A stretch of DNA of 64,000 nt from Circinella umbellata. Its lineage: Eukaryota > Mucoromycota > Mucoromycetes > Mucorales > Lichtheimiaceae. The notes under the pieces were generated by a model. The model was not told where the DNA came from and searched no databases. It saw nothing but the letters and a program-made list of their open reading frames with translations. The translations under genes and the position numbers were made by a program. The stretch covers positions 1,178,001-1,242,000 of the forward strand of contig JAIWNF010000003.1 in assembly GCA_025093555.1 (NCBI GenBank). The letters are read 5' to 3'. The first letter of the stretch is position 1. Each line of letters opens with the position of its first letter. Of this stretch, positions 25,336-37,234 are shown piece by piece.

Positions 25336-28300
25336 CTACATTCGACCTGCAACCTTGCCTAATTCACAAAGTATAGTGTGATACAAATTGCGATAAATTT
25401 TGGATGTGCCATTAGCAGTGGTTTCATCCTCTGCTTCCTTGACTTTAACACCTAACCGACCGCCTGCCCAGCGTGCTTGATAGATCATAACAGTAAACCG
25501 TAATGGTTCACCTTCCAAATCCGAATCATTACTTGGACCTCCTGTTTCAATATGGCTTGATTGTCCTGAATCCGAATCACTGGGTTTTGTTAAGAACTTG
25601 AGCCAATCTGGATAATCACATTCACAATCCAATACAAAAGGTTCTAAGACAGATTGTTGGGTTCGAATATTCATTAACCACAATAGATCATTCAAATCAT
25701 CCATCAATTTTTGTGGTTTGCTACGGAATAAATGCCGTCGGTTAAAGTTAAAAAGACTTTTTGGGTGGGCTCCTAATTTAGGCATAGGTCCTATATCCGT
25801 ATCTATTTTTTTTAATATTTTCTATTTATGAGCTTTCATTTTCTTATGTCTCCTAGATGTGCATGGTGAGGGGGCTTATTCTTATTTTATTTTTACCTCT
25901 AGTATTATCACCAGATTCTGATGCCCGACCGTTGCTTGTAGCCGACTTACTTTGAGAAGGTGCAGGAGGCATCGGTTCAACAGCACTAGCAGCTTCCATT
26001 GATGCCCGTGAATATTTTGAAGAGCGACTAATCGAAAGACGCCGCCATGAAGATCGTTGCTTGTCAGATCCCCCATCTTTGTTATCGACTTTGAGCAATT
26101 GCTGAAATGTCTTTTTGAGTGGTGTCGACATTGATGATGTAGGTTCAGGTCCGGAACCAGTTGTGGAATTATGGAAGCTGTTAGTGTTATTATTATCATT
26201 GTTAGTGTGATCATCATTGATTTGGCTGCCGGGTAATGGCGGCAATGCTTTGTCCGACGAATTATCTACAAGTGTATGCCGTTGAATGTTTGTGTTGGGT
26301 AACATTGCGCCAATTTTTCGAGCAGCACTCTTGCTTCGGGCCAAAAGGGCTGAAGATGCCCCACGCGCACTGTTTGATCGTGTGGGGAAGTGAAAACTAC
26401 CTGATCGTGTGACGTTTGAACTCGTGTTATTATTATGCCGACTATTATTATTATTGTTATTATTATTATTGCTGTTACCGCTGTTCAATTTAGGTGTGCT
26501 GGGTGTACGATCCGTCTTGCGTCGTGTCAATCCTCCTCCTGCTTCAGCACGCGAGGTTGTGCTTGTTGCAATGGTGCTGTTGCTGCGTCGTAAAATAGGA
26601 GTAGACTGTGCTGAAACCATTTGTGCTCGCTTGAGTTGACGTTGTCGAGTGTCGTATTCTTTTTTCTCTTTCGCTAGATAATATATGGATACCAAAGGTT
26701 CGTACATTGCAGGCAGAGATTGTGGATCGTCTTGAATGTGAGACATGCGCTTTGATCTCAAACTTCGTCGCCAACGTGGTTTACTTGAATATCCTTGATT
26801 TAGTAAGCTTTGTTGATAATTGTGATCAATCTGGGAAGCTGCATTACGATATTCTGAATTAGCAATTAAGGATTCCAACTTTGTATAAATATCCTTGGGT
26901 TCGCCAAATCCAAACCCGCCCATCCCGGCAACGATATCCATATCAATCGAATGTAATGCTTGTCGATGTGGGATATGATTTTGAATAGATTCATCATGAC
27001 CCTTGTTCATCCATGGATGGTCACGAACTTGTGATAAGTTAGCGCGACGTTTGGGATCAACGACAAGAATCTTTGTTAGAAGATCAACACAATCTATATA
27101 AGATTATTTCATTATAGGTATTCGTTATCAATAATTAAACCACAAAGGTAAACCACGTTTCATACGCGTGTAGGTGACACAAAATGATTTAAAATGATAT
27201 AAATGAGACGTGATATCAAAATACTTTACCTTTACTTAAATGATCAGGGTACCCATCAACTTGACCAGCCTTGATTTTGGCGTGCAATGCAGGTAAACTG
27301 GTATCATCAAAAGGTACGCGGCCACATACAAGTACATATAACACAACACCAAAACTCCAAACATCGACTTCGGGGCCGGTATAATGTCTTGCCTGTAATA
27401 GTTCAGGAGCAGCAAAATAAAGAGAGCCACAAAAGGTACTCAGCAAACGTGAAGGGGAATAAATATTTGATAAACCAAAGTCGATAATTTTAATATCTTC
27501 GTCTCGGGTGATTAGGATATTTTCTATTTTCAGATCTGTTCCGAAAAAGGCAAGAGCCGGAGAGGAGAAAGAGACGGGTGGGTTATGGGGAGTAGAGCAG
27601 GGGCGGCATGAGGTTAGTACACAATTTTATATATTATCAAAGTGGGCTAGCGAGCTCGTGTTTTTTCATTTCATTACCTCGATGGACAATAGAATTTCGA
27701 TGACAGTAATCTAAATCAATAAATAATAAATGTCCCATTAGGAATCGTTTTAGCAATGGAATCTTAATCATAATAAAACACACTGACATTTTCCATCCCT
27801 CTTTTTTTCGATTTTGTTGTCAAAAAATAAAATAAAATAATAAGAAATTACCTAAAGCGCTGACAATCTGTCGTGCAAATTTGCGGGCTTGCTTCTCGCG
27901 CAGTTTACCATGGCTGATGATATAGTCAAGCAGCTGACCACCATCTACATATTCCAAAAACATGTAATAGTAATCACCCTCATTGACCCATTCTTTCAGT
28001 TGACAAATATTTGGATGACGCAGAAGTTGCATCATAGCCATTTCACGTACAGTCCGTTGTTCTCGTTCTTTAGGTGTATCTTTGGGATCTTTGGCTTTAT
28101 TGCTATTTGCATCAGACATGGCCGCTAAATTCACTTTTGGCATGATCTTGACCGCATACTATATATAATTACCATGTAATAAAAGATCAAAGTAAGAAAA
28201 AACAGGTTTTTTTTTGGGGGGGAAAGGAAGAACCTTTTTAAAAACGAGTATTGACAAGATTCAGAAAAAGAATAAAAAAAGTAGCACTTCAGGTCCCGGA

Positions 28301-28751
28301 TAGAATAGTAGGTTATATAGGTTGAATAGCGTATAATGGTAAAATACCAATACAATAAAGTTATATGTACCTGTTGTCGGTCTGTATCGGTCAAACACTC
28401 TGCTAGTTTAACTTTGCCCATACTACCAGCACCAATGGTTTTTCGATTTATTATATAGTTTTGAATGCGAATTGGTTTTCGTCGTTCGGATTGTCTTCGG
28501 CTTACTAGACTTTCTTGACTACGTCGTTTTTTATTATCCAAAGTACCGGTTTGGCTTTGCGAATTACTATGGCGTTGAAGTGATGACGGATCTCGTGATG
28601 AAAGAGATGATCTTTTAGATTCATGATTAGATGACCGAACAGATGCTGAACGACGTGCTAGAACTTCAGGTTCTCGTTGCTGCTGCTGTTGTGGTTGTTG
28701 ATATTCATTAGTTACAACGGTTGATGGTGGCGCTACGGTGGCGGCTGTCAT
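25336..28751 (-). CDS. KIN1: KIN1/MARK (PAR-1)-type Ser/Thr kinase with KA1-like C-terminus
   Basis: Six exons: 28751-28371, 28158-27852, 27710-27678, 27535-27230, 27093-25897, 25802-25336; 896 residues, close to fission yeast Kin1. The first 110 residues are Gln/Ser/Arg-rich. The kinase domain reads [21 protein letters not shown] (Lys), a short third exon with [11 protein letters not shown] that with exon 4 gives [27 protein letters not shown] and [25 protein letters not shown] ends the domain. A long disordered region follows (Asn and Ser runs). The tail has [21 protein letters not shown] and [19 protein letters not shown], matching the KA1 lipid-binding fold. Known roles in fungi are cell polarity, septation and exocytosis at the plasma membrane; the role here is inferred from homology. 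Confidence 0.93.
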
Positions 28752-28859
28752 GGTGATATTATAGTTGCTTGGTTATAAACTTATTTTTAAATATAATGGT
28801 TCTTTTTTGTGTTGTTTTTTTTTAGTAAAGCGAAGTAGAAAAATGAGAGAATAATAGTT

Positions 28860-28923
<64 letters not shown>

Positions 28924-30600
28924 CTAATAAGTAGTGATAATAATGGTTGTATGTCGTAATAGCAGTAGTAGCAATAACGAGAAGAGAGAAAGAAAAAATA
29001 GAGAGAATGAAATAATAAATATATAATAAAAGTGTGTGTTATAAGTTGGTTTGGTGGGTATACACGAGGGGAAACGCTGTTTTATTGGGGGGATGAAAAG
29101 GGAAGGGGGAGTAAAAAAAGAAAAAGATTAATACAGTGACAAAACTAAATATAAAAAGGAAAGGAAAAGAGAAGCAAAGGTGTGTGATGCGAAGGAAGTG
29201 GACGTAATTTTGTAACAATTCTCTGTATATAAAAAAAAATTGGGGTGACGAAATTCAATTTTAGCTTTGTACCCCCCATCCTGATTCTCTCCTGCTTTTA
29301 TATGTTCAAGCATAATAAATTATTTTCTGATAATGATGGAACCCTGAGTATATATATATATTTTATTTTGACTCCAAATGATCGCTGACAGCTTTTTATT
29401 CGTCAAAGAAACTAATTCATTATTTAAAATTAATTAATACTAGAACAAGACGCTGTTTACTGTTTTATTACAAAGTGCAGATTGATGGATGAGTACTCCG
29501 GTTAATCTATCCAACTATCGAGATAGCATAATATGTATATTGTCAGAACGCAAATAAAATTTTCCTGGTTCATTGGGACGTGTATTGCTACCGTTTTTCG
29601 TTCGTATCCATGTGGCGATATCTTTGTGAAACTTTAAGCTGAGCGTTTCATGGCTGAGGATGAGATTAACAACTTCAACACAGCTGCGTTCGAATTTAAA
29701 TGTATTTTTGTTAATGTTACTGCCGTCTCGCTCTTGATTAAGATTTTAACAGTAGTTTTGCTGATATTCTATTATATTTCGTCTAGTATGGCACATTAAT
29801 TTGACTGCAGTGGGACCATACTGTATAAATGAACTATTGATAGTTGATAATGAAATTTTATACTTTTCATTACATATTGGTAATAATCATACAAACAACG
29901 AGACTACGTTAACCCTGTCTGATGAAATGACGCAGAAATAAACTATTGCTTAAACACACTTATCCCGACTAACAAATGTACTAGACGATAGATATATATC
30001 CATTTGTTGTCGTTAAAATTTTTTTGACCATGTTTATTATCAGTACGTATCGTCATGAAAAGTATTATGATGGTAAATCATAGCACGTTTTTAGCAATTA
30101 AATTAAGAAAATACCATCTCTTTTAATTTCTTATGCTCTAGATTATCAGTCTTTGCATGTGAATAAATACTAACAGTTGTATTGCTTCGGATGCTATTAA
30201 CAAACAGCGGATAAAATCACTCAAAATAGTCCCAGGCAAGTTTTGACATACAGTAAAAAGTTTCTTTTACCCGACATAGAACCAAACTTTTGTATAAAAG
30301 GCACTTTTTAAGAAAAAGTATGGACATGCATGTGAATTATTGATCCTGGTTCTAATTCTGATTATTTTGTCCCATTACGTAACAGGGTCTTTTTAGTTTT
30401 TTATCAAATACGTCCAGTTTATGATGTACAGCATCTGGACACTCTTCGTTTTACGATATCTTTAACGAGTCTACTTTCTGGCTATCACTCACTATATTCT
30501 CTTTTGAGGTACACTGCTGCTATATCATAGTGATACTATATATCATCTCATAAGAACAAATAGCATATATATATATATGCGTGTGTGTTTGGAGGTCGTG
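28752..30600. other. KIN1 5' flank with ATA microsatellite, then AT-rich spacer
   Basis: A long AAT/ATA trinucleotide run lies at about 28866-28922 in the likely 5' leader or promoter of the kinase gene. The rest, to 30600, has no supported gene; frames are short. A (TA)n followed by TG repeats lies near 30565-30590. Confidence 0.55.
28866..28922. repeat. AAT/ATA trinucleotide microsatellite
   Basis: Roughly eighteen perfect TAA-phase units about 115 bp upstream of the KIN1 start codon. Confidence 0.9.
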
Positions 30601-30763
30601 TAGCTTGAAATACATAGTGCATAACTTATTTAGTGGTCACCCATGGTGGGTTATAACTCAGGTCACCAGCCTGAGTCTTATAATTGATTATTTTTCGAGT
30701 CTTTTTTTTTTCGTTTGTCTTTCTTTTCTGAATTACTCTTTTGTTTATTATTGATTAAGTAAA

Positions 30764-32300
30764 ATGAATCGTAACTCTATTTCCAACGCTTCTTCATCGG
30801 CATCCTCATCTTCCAATTGAGATGCTGATTCGAATGACATTCTTAACTCTTCCCATGCTGCTGCATTGGCTGAAAATCAAGCCAAGGAAGCTGAAATCTT
30901 GGGAGAGATGCTTGTCATGAAATAAAGGCTTCAAAGTGAAAACACACAAAGAAATTATAAAAAGAAAAGACAATTGTTTATTGTAAGTTCTAGGGCGTCT
31001 CGTTCTAACATAATAAATGTCAAACTGTAGCTCCAGAGGTTTATCTAAATAAAATAATGTGAATGAATAGGATTGGTGTGCAGAAAACTATCGTTATGAA
31101 GTTGAGCCAAATGTTTTAAAGTATACCGCCGAACCTACGTTTTACGAGTTCATTGAAACTAGGGTGAAGGATGTATATATCTGGTCTTTGGCTTCGCAGT
31201 CACGAAATGAAAACACTTTGTATTCATTATGGAAAGACATATTTGTAAAATTATGGAAACTTTTCAAGACTGAACGTTACCAATGGTAAGCGTTTAGTTT
31301 TTTGTGCGTTTTTTTTAAAAAATATTTGAACAGGAGTGATTACACTAATAGATATTATACGCAACGATGCTAACAATTTTTTGTAACTTATAGTATCATG
31401 TATGACAAGGAATCGTGGTCGAATATTGAAAAAGAAGTGACGCTACTGGTATGCTAGAACACGAAGTGTACTTTCCTTCGATACCAATTTGAAAGTAAAG
31501 ATTGAAAAAATTATCAAGGTAAAAAAAAAAAAAAAGAAGAATAAGTAAGAATCCTTGACGGTTGAAGGAAAAGAAAGTCCCCACTTACTCATTTGCATTT
31601 ATTCTTTGTCATGATTTAGAATGTTAAAAATGAAAAAATGGAGCGAACGGATGCAAATATTGAGTTACTTCGCTTATCTAAGGGCAAATCTAAAATATTT
31701 AAAAAAGTCATTAAATGCATGGTGAACCTGTATGTTTATTTTTATTTTTTCTGATTTATATCTGAATGGAAAATGGGAAAATATATTTATTATGCATTTC
31801 TATATTTATTTTTAGGGTCCTCTTCATCGACCTTTTCATAGTAAGTGTCATAGATTTGACACTTCTTCTTGAGAGCCGCAGCATTGATAAACTCCCCAAT
31901 CAAAAAATAGCTTCGGAGATAAAAGAAACCGAGTTATGCCAAAGATTTATAGATCCTTTACTATCCGGTTTATTTGACGATCCTGACGACGGAGTCCTAT
32001 TTCGGTGGTAAGTGATTTAATGTTGTAGTAAAATAACAGGGTGTTTGAAGTTCTTTACTTAATGCTCATTTTCTGATGTGCATTTATAGGGCAAGTATAA
32101 CAAATCAAGAAGCAAGAGAAACGTCTGTAAAAGGATCTATTTCAACCCACCGTCCCGACTCGTGTATTTCAGAAATGGACGGCCTTTTCTTTGGCTCTTC
32201 ACTTGGATATGTCGAAGTCAAACCGGCTTCCGAAAAATATAGTAAGTATGCTGTCATTGGATGTGTGTGGTCTGAAAGCATGTATGTGTATTCAAGTTGT
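30764..32300 (+). pseudogene. Degenerate chimeric gene: recombinase-like N-terminus joined to repeated PD-(D/E)XK-like family copy (left arm)
   Basis: From ATG 30764 the frame meets stops at 30818 (TGA) and near 30923 (TAA). After that comes a segment reading RLQSENTQRNYKKKRQLFI, which a plausible intron (about 30981-31072) joins to DWCAENYRYEVEP. This resembles the N-terminal helical domain of tyrosine-recombinase-like proteins. From about 31118 the frame passes into the repeated family: YTAEPTFYEF, YSLWKDIFVKLWKLFK, then later exons with FIDPLLSGLFDDPDDGVLFRW, and THRPDSC ... GYVEVKPAS near 32145-32235. The R-P-D plus E-V-K spacing resembles the PD-(D/E)XK nuclease core; that link is inference. 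An in-frame stop lies in the exon near 31440 in both copies. Probably not functional. Confidence 0.55.
31118..32132 (+). repeat. Left arm of large inverted repeat
   Basis: Pairs with 32354-33255 on the other strand. Exons and introns match throughout at high similarity. The left arm keeps about 115 bp (within about 31800-31925) that the right arm lacks. The spacer between arms is about 221 bp. Confidence 0.85.
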
Positions 32301-32353
32301 TGGTAAGCTCTCTTTTCTTCTTCTTCTTCTTCTACTTATTATTATTATTATTA

Positions 32354-33255
32354 TTTTACAGACGTTTCTCTTGCTTCTTGATTTGTTATACTTGTCCTAT
32401 AAATGCACATCAGAAAATGAGCATTAAGTAAAGAACTTCAAACACCCTGTTATTTTACTACAATATTAAATCACTTACCACCGAAATAGGACTCCGTCGT
32501 CAGGATCGTCAAATAAAGGATCTATAAATCTTTGACATAACTCGGTTTTATCAATGCTAAAAAAAAGATAGAAATGCATAATAAATATATTTTCCCATTT
32601 TCCATTCAGATATAAATCAGAAAAAATAAAAATAAACATACAAGTTCATCATGCATTTAATGACTTTTTTAAATATTTTAGTGATTTGCCCTTAGATAAG
32701 CAAAGTAACTCAATATTTGCATCTGTTCGCTCCATTTTTTCATTTTTAACATCCTAAATCATGACAAAGAATAAATGCAAATGAGAAAGTGAGGATTTTG
32801 TTTCCCTTCAACCGTCAAGGATTCTTATTTATTCTTCTTCTTTTTTTTTTTTTTTACCTTGATAATTTCTTCAATCTTTACTTTCAAATTGGTATCGAAG
32901 GAAAGTACACTTCGTGTTCTAGCATACCAGTAGCGTCACTTCTTTTTCAATACGCGACCACGATTCCTTGTCATACATGACACTATAAGTTACAAAAAAT
33001 TGTTAGCATCGTTGCGTATAATATCTATTAGTGTAATCACTCCTGTTCAAATATTTTTTAAAAAAACGCACAAAAAACTAAACGCTTACCATTGGTAACG
33101 TTCATTCTTGAAAAGTTTCCATAATTTTACAAATATGTCTTTCCATAATGAATACAAAGTGTTTCCATTTCGTGCCTGCGAAGTCAAAGACCAGATACAA
33201 ACATCCTTCACCCTACTTTTAATGAACTCGTAAAACGCAGGTTCGGCGGTATACT
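32354..33255 (-). repeat. Right arm of large inverted repeat
   Basis: Reverse complement of 31118-32132 with scattered substitutions and a net deletion of about 115 bp. Both arms contain the stretch that encodes SLWKDIFVKLWKLFK and the same intron sequence ending in the poly-A/T tract. Confidence 0.85.
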
Positions 33256-33307
33256 TTATATATTTTTTAAGTTCAAGGAAACCAGGATGAGTTTCGACGT
33301 TATCCAT
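32354..33307 (-). pseudogene. Second degenerate copy of the repeated family gene
   Basis: Begins with ATG at 33307 (MDNVETHPGFLELKKYIK), then the family segment YTAEPAFYEFIKSRVKD to ERYQW before a donor. Downstream exons carry the same TGA as the left copy (in the segment before RYWYARTRSVLSFD) and lack the exon part deleted near 32545. It stops at the inverted-repeat centre, so the R-P-D/E-V-K exon present in the left copy is absent. Truncated and probably inactive. Confidence 0.6.
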
Positions 33308-34190
33308 GTTAAATTTAACTACAGTATACGAAAATATATATTGTACCCGTTAATATATTTAAACTAATAAGATTGATACACAAAAACGTGCATAAAAAAA
33401 GTATGATCTATACAAACAGTACCTTTTTTTAATTTCAATTTTTTGTTTTGACTAAGAATTCTTTTTTGCTGTTGTACAGTGTATTCAGTATTCAGGTATA
33501 TGTGTAAAATTTCTGAAGAAGAGTGAAGAGTGAAAACGCGTATAAAAAAATTGGAACCCGTCGGAGTAATACATAACTAATGTTACAAGTATTGTCAAAT
33601 AACCACTTTTGTTCCTCGCATATCACTACTATTATAATTTTTTTCCTATTATGATTATTATTAAATATGGTTTTGTGTCAAAATGCATTAGTAAAAAAAT
33701 ATCTCTTTTCATAAGGATTGTGTATTTATTCCTTCAATATGGGATATCAGTTACATCTATCTTTTTACATAAGTCTTAAAAGAATACTCTTCTTTATTAT
33801 GTACAAGAAATATTTTTTTTCTTTTATCCAACCCATTTATTATTCTCATATCAACGCATATATTTATTTTTTGAGAGTCTGTTAATACAATGTTTTGAAT
33901 AGTATATTTATAGAACCAAGTTACCACGCTAAATTATTGCGTGCTTTGCTTTTTGACGATTCACGTTACTCCGCTGATTGGCTTCTTGCATGATTTTCCT
34001 TTATTCCCGTTTTCAGATGCCGGTTTAACTTCGACATACCCAAGTGAACAGCCAAAAAAAAAAAAAGTCCAACCATTTCTGTTATACACAAATCAGGGGG
34101 CTGCGCTGAAATAGATCATTTAGTAAATATCATGCTTGTTCTATAAACGAACATAAAAAAATAGGTGGTAGGTAAAGAATTTAAACTTGT
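33308..34190. other. AT-rich spacer within the repeat-rich region
   Basis: No coding signal seen. Homopolymer A/T tracts; the last bases lead into the third family copy. Confidence 0.5.
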
Positions 34191-34600
34191 CTTACAATAT
34201 TAAATCACTTACCACCGAAATAGGACAATCATCACCGGGATCATCAAATAAACCAGATAATAAAGAATCTAAAAATCTTTGGCATAATTCTGTTCCCTTT
34301 ATCTCTGGCAATTTCCTGGCCGGGGGAGTTTATCAATGCTGAAAAAAAAGGTCAACCCCAGCAGCGGTGCTAAAATACATTTTTTGTAAAATAAAACCCG
34401 CAATGTATCTATAGCAGTGGTTGTAGCAACTCACTGATGGAGAAAAATCATCCAGGTTGCTAAAAGGAATGCATTTTGAATCTAAAGTAGCAACAGGAAT
34501 ACCTCCCACTGCTGGGGTTGTCCTAATAGGTGTATTTTCCAAGATTTTCATTCAGATATAAATCAAAGTAAATAAACATACACATTTGATACACGCAAAA
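34191..34600 (-). pseudogene. Third, partial family copy interrupted by a TIR element
   Basis: Minus-strand exon reading CQRFLDSLLSGLFDDPGDD matches the left-arm exon FIDPLLSGLFDDPDDG, and the following donor region CTTACCACCGAAATAGGA is shared. The flank at about 34545-34585 matches the intron of the other copies (TTCATTCAGATATAAATC). Between them sits a 174-bp insertion (34350-34523). The rest of the gene is absent or unrecognisable. Confidence 0.6.
34350..34523. mobile_element. Short element with terminal inverted repeats (MITE-like)
   Basis: The ends are inverted copies: GGTCAACCCCAGCAGCGG at the left and the reverse complement of GGACAACCCCAGCAGTGG at the right, 16 of 18 matching. It is 174 bp long, has no reading frame and interrupts sequence that is continuous in the related copies. 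No clear target-site duplication is seen. The superfamily is undetermined. Confidence 0.6.
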
Positions 34601-36227
34601 ATGAATAGAGTACCTTTTTTAATCATGAGGAATAGCATATATAAATAAGGCTTCCTCTTTTTTTTTTCCGGGTCTGCATACTCGTCCACATGATCTTCGG
34701 ATCTATATGACCAAAACGTGTGATCAAGTCCAACGACGCACTACATAAACATCAATTATTAGTTTGATATCATACAAAACTTTTTACGTCACTATTTTAT
34801 CCTGCCGTTTTCCTTTACGCACTTGAAGGGTTGAATGAGTCAACAAGATAGCACGACATTGAATTTTCCGTGGTGATTGTTCATCAGAACTAGCTTCTGA
34901 TTCTTTCTTTCTGATTGACCTCGTCCCTTGGTCTTGCTCTTTTTTTTTTTCTTTTTTTTTTTTGGTGCTTCTTGCAACCTTCAAGTTCTTTCTGGTAAAA
35001 GATAATTAGACGTTCATCACAATTCATTTTTCGCAACAGAATCAACCCAATACCGGAGATATAGCAGGTGTTTGAAGAATCTATCATATAAAACCAAAAA
35101 TATTGGTATATTGATTTTTATTTTAACTAAATGAATAGAAATATTTTTCGGCTTACAGTAAAACTTGCTGGCTAGAACAAGCGTTGACCCATGTCTTCTT
35201 GGCGTTGTCTTTCTTTTTTATTAAATTTTGAAAATTCCATAACAGCTTTCTTAAAAAAATTGTTCTCGCCATCAACTTTGTTTGTGATGCCTTACTGTCT
35301 AAAAAAAAGCGGGAAGGTCCAAGTCACAGCCCTTAGCTCGCGCTTCTTTTACCAGTGCATTACGAACATCAACATATGATACACTTTAGTTTATTACTTA
35401 CAATATATGATGCACATCCCTGCCCATGAATAATCCACTGGAATTTTTTCAAGTCACTTTTTGAAATACATAAAATAAGATAGTAAAATATTTATTCCAT
35501 CCACTTGACATTGGTCGTTTATTGAAGCGATTTTTTAATTCAAAAATTTCACCATTTGGTTTATGGTCATTATCATCATCCCTGTTATTACTAGAATCAT
35601 TATGATTGATAATACCAATATCACTTTTCTTTTCAGTTAAATGCATGTTACGTTTAACAGAAAAAGAATGTGTTAGACTTTCTTTATACCAGACAAATTT
35701 ATACCCATTTTCTATTACTCATCTGCTTATTGCTTACCTCTTATGATTTTGATCAATAAGGTGTTTCAAAGATGGATTTTTTTTTCCGCGTCTCATGAAA
35801 CGCAGTGAAATCGATTTTTCAATAACGTTTTGACCAGCTCAACTGCTCATTTTTCCTATAAAAAAAAAGGTATATACCATGTTAGAGAGAATATGAAATA
35901 GTTACCAAAAGTAAAATAAGCAATAAAACGTACCAAAACCTTCACTTCTTTTTCGATCTTAAACTAAATATTTTTTTTATCATAGGTATACTATATAGTT
36001 ATAAAAGGGTTGTTAGTATCCATGAGATGTATGTTTATTTAGTCTAATTAATGTCGTTGAAAAAAAAATGCTTACGTACTTGTCACAACGATTTTTCTTT
36101 AAACTTGCCCAAAGCTTTATATATTTATTCTTCCACAAGCAAAATAACAAACTTTCATCACATGGTTCAAAGTTTAACGACCCTATCGAGATCTCCTCAG
36201 CGTTAGGTTTCTTGGCTTTTCTTTGAA
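34601..36227. other. Degenerate region with coding-like minus-strand fragments
   Basis: On the minus strand, short stretches look like exon remnants. One near 34745-34625 reads CVVGLDHTFWSYRSEDHV, one near 35085-34980 ends in a Lys-rich run, and one near 35255-35165 reads SKFNKKERQRQEDMGQR. They are separated by stops and cannot be joined into one frame with confidence. They may be remains of a transposon or a lost gene; I recognise no family. Confidence 0.35.
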
Positions 36228-36410
36228 TAGGCTCTTAGAGCATCTCCAAGCGGGGGCTGTAAATCACCCAAGGGTTGTAACTTTACAGCCCAGTTTTTAC
36301 AGAAAAGTGGTCTGTAAAGTTGAAAGCACAGTCAACAGGCTATAAAGTTTTAGTTTTTTATAACACTACTGCTCCACTTGCTCATTCTGAGTAGCTTGCT
36401 TGAGCTTCAA
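36228..36410. mobile_element. MITE-like sequence with GAGCATCTCCAA end
   Basis: Begins CTCTTAGAGCATCTCCAAG, an end sequence typical of several non-autonomous DNA transposons in eukaryotes. Internally, GGCTGTAAA and CTTTACAGCC form inverted pairs. The far end, near CTCCACTTGCTCATTCTGAG (about 36371-36390), is a weak inverted match. No open frame. Confidence 0.4.
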
Positions 36411-36859
36411 AGTGGTCCATAGCGAATTTGACCATTGTAAAATAACAAAAGAACATGAGATTTATTTTGGAAATAGTACCCTTTCTAATATCAACTTTTG
36501 AATATATAAGAAAGCAATAAATAATAATATTCAGATTATTGAACCTCAAATATGATTGAAATTATATCTTTTCAATAGTAATCTTAGAATATAATGATAA
36601 GGAATCTCGCGTAGGTTTATAAAAAGTAATTAGGACAACTATTATGCAAGAGGGTTTGATACTAAAATTGGGGCGATTGAACTTGAATTTTTTGTAGAAC
36701 AGTCTCGTCATTACCAACGACAAAATCGGAAACTACACAAGCTTAAAAACCGCAGCTTACTTTTCCAAAAGTTACTATAATCGTTACCATGTAACTGTTT
36801 CGGTAATAACAATGTTAGTACTGGATTTTAGACTGCTTTTGCGCATTATAATTTTATTT

Positions 36860-37234
36860 ATTCTGCTTGTTCAGTTTTGAATGTATTAGCACTCATTCTC
36901 ACTCTCTTTTTTTTTCCTTTCTTTCTCTTCATCCAAAAGTGTTTTGGAAAGGATGCTATGCGGTTCATCTATGTGTGGTTAACACCTCATTCATGGTGTA
37001 TAGTTTAATTTTCAAGGTACTTGTCTCTATAATAATAATGTTGTGGAGTATTTTGTATATATTTTTTTCAAATTGTTTATTAACTGAGAATTACGGCAAT
37101 ATTTTTATTTATTGTTTTTTTTTTCACTCGACAGATCCATGCAACGAGTGCTCAAGTGCCAGGTGAAAATGAAGAGTTTGCTTTGTTCGTCTTACGTGCA
37201 TTGAGCGATTCATTAGTAACGTATACCTTTTAAC
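36860..37234 (+). pseudogene. Gene fragment leading into the 141-bp repeats
   Basis: A frame at about 36940-37017 (GKGCYAVHLCVV-like) can be spliced (donor GTACTT at 37018, acceptor CGACAG at 37134) to a segment starting IHATSAQVPGENEEF, continuing ALFVLRALSDSLVTYTF and ending TAA at about 37232. The second segment looks protein-like. The family is not recognised and the start is not found. The segment's sequence is then repeated in the minisatellite. Confidence 0.3.

Noticed and set aside
31396..32980. Two similar 62-63-residue frames on opposite strands
   Set aside because: They are antisense reading of the same stretch in the two inverted-repeat arms, not separate genes.
34784..35087. Lys-rich minus-strand frames as a small gene
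   Set aside because: Overlapping frames are driven by A-rich homopolymers; no start context or family. Treated as degenerate DNA.
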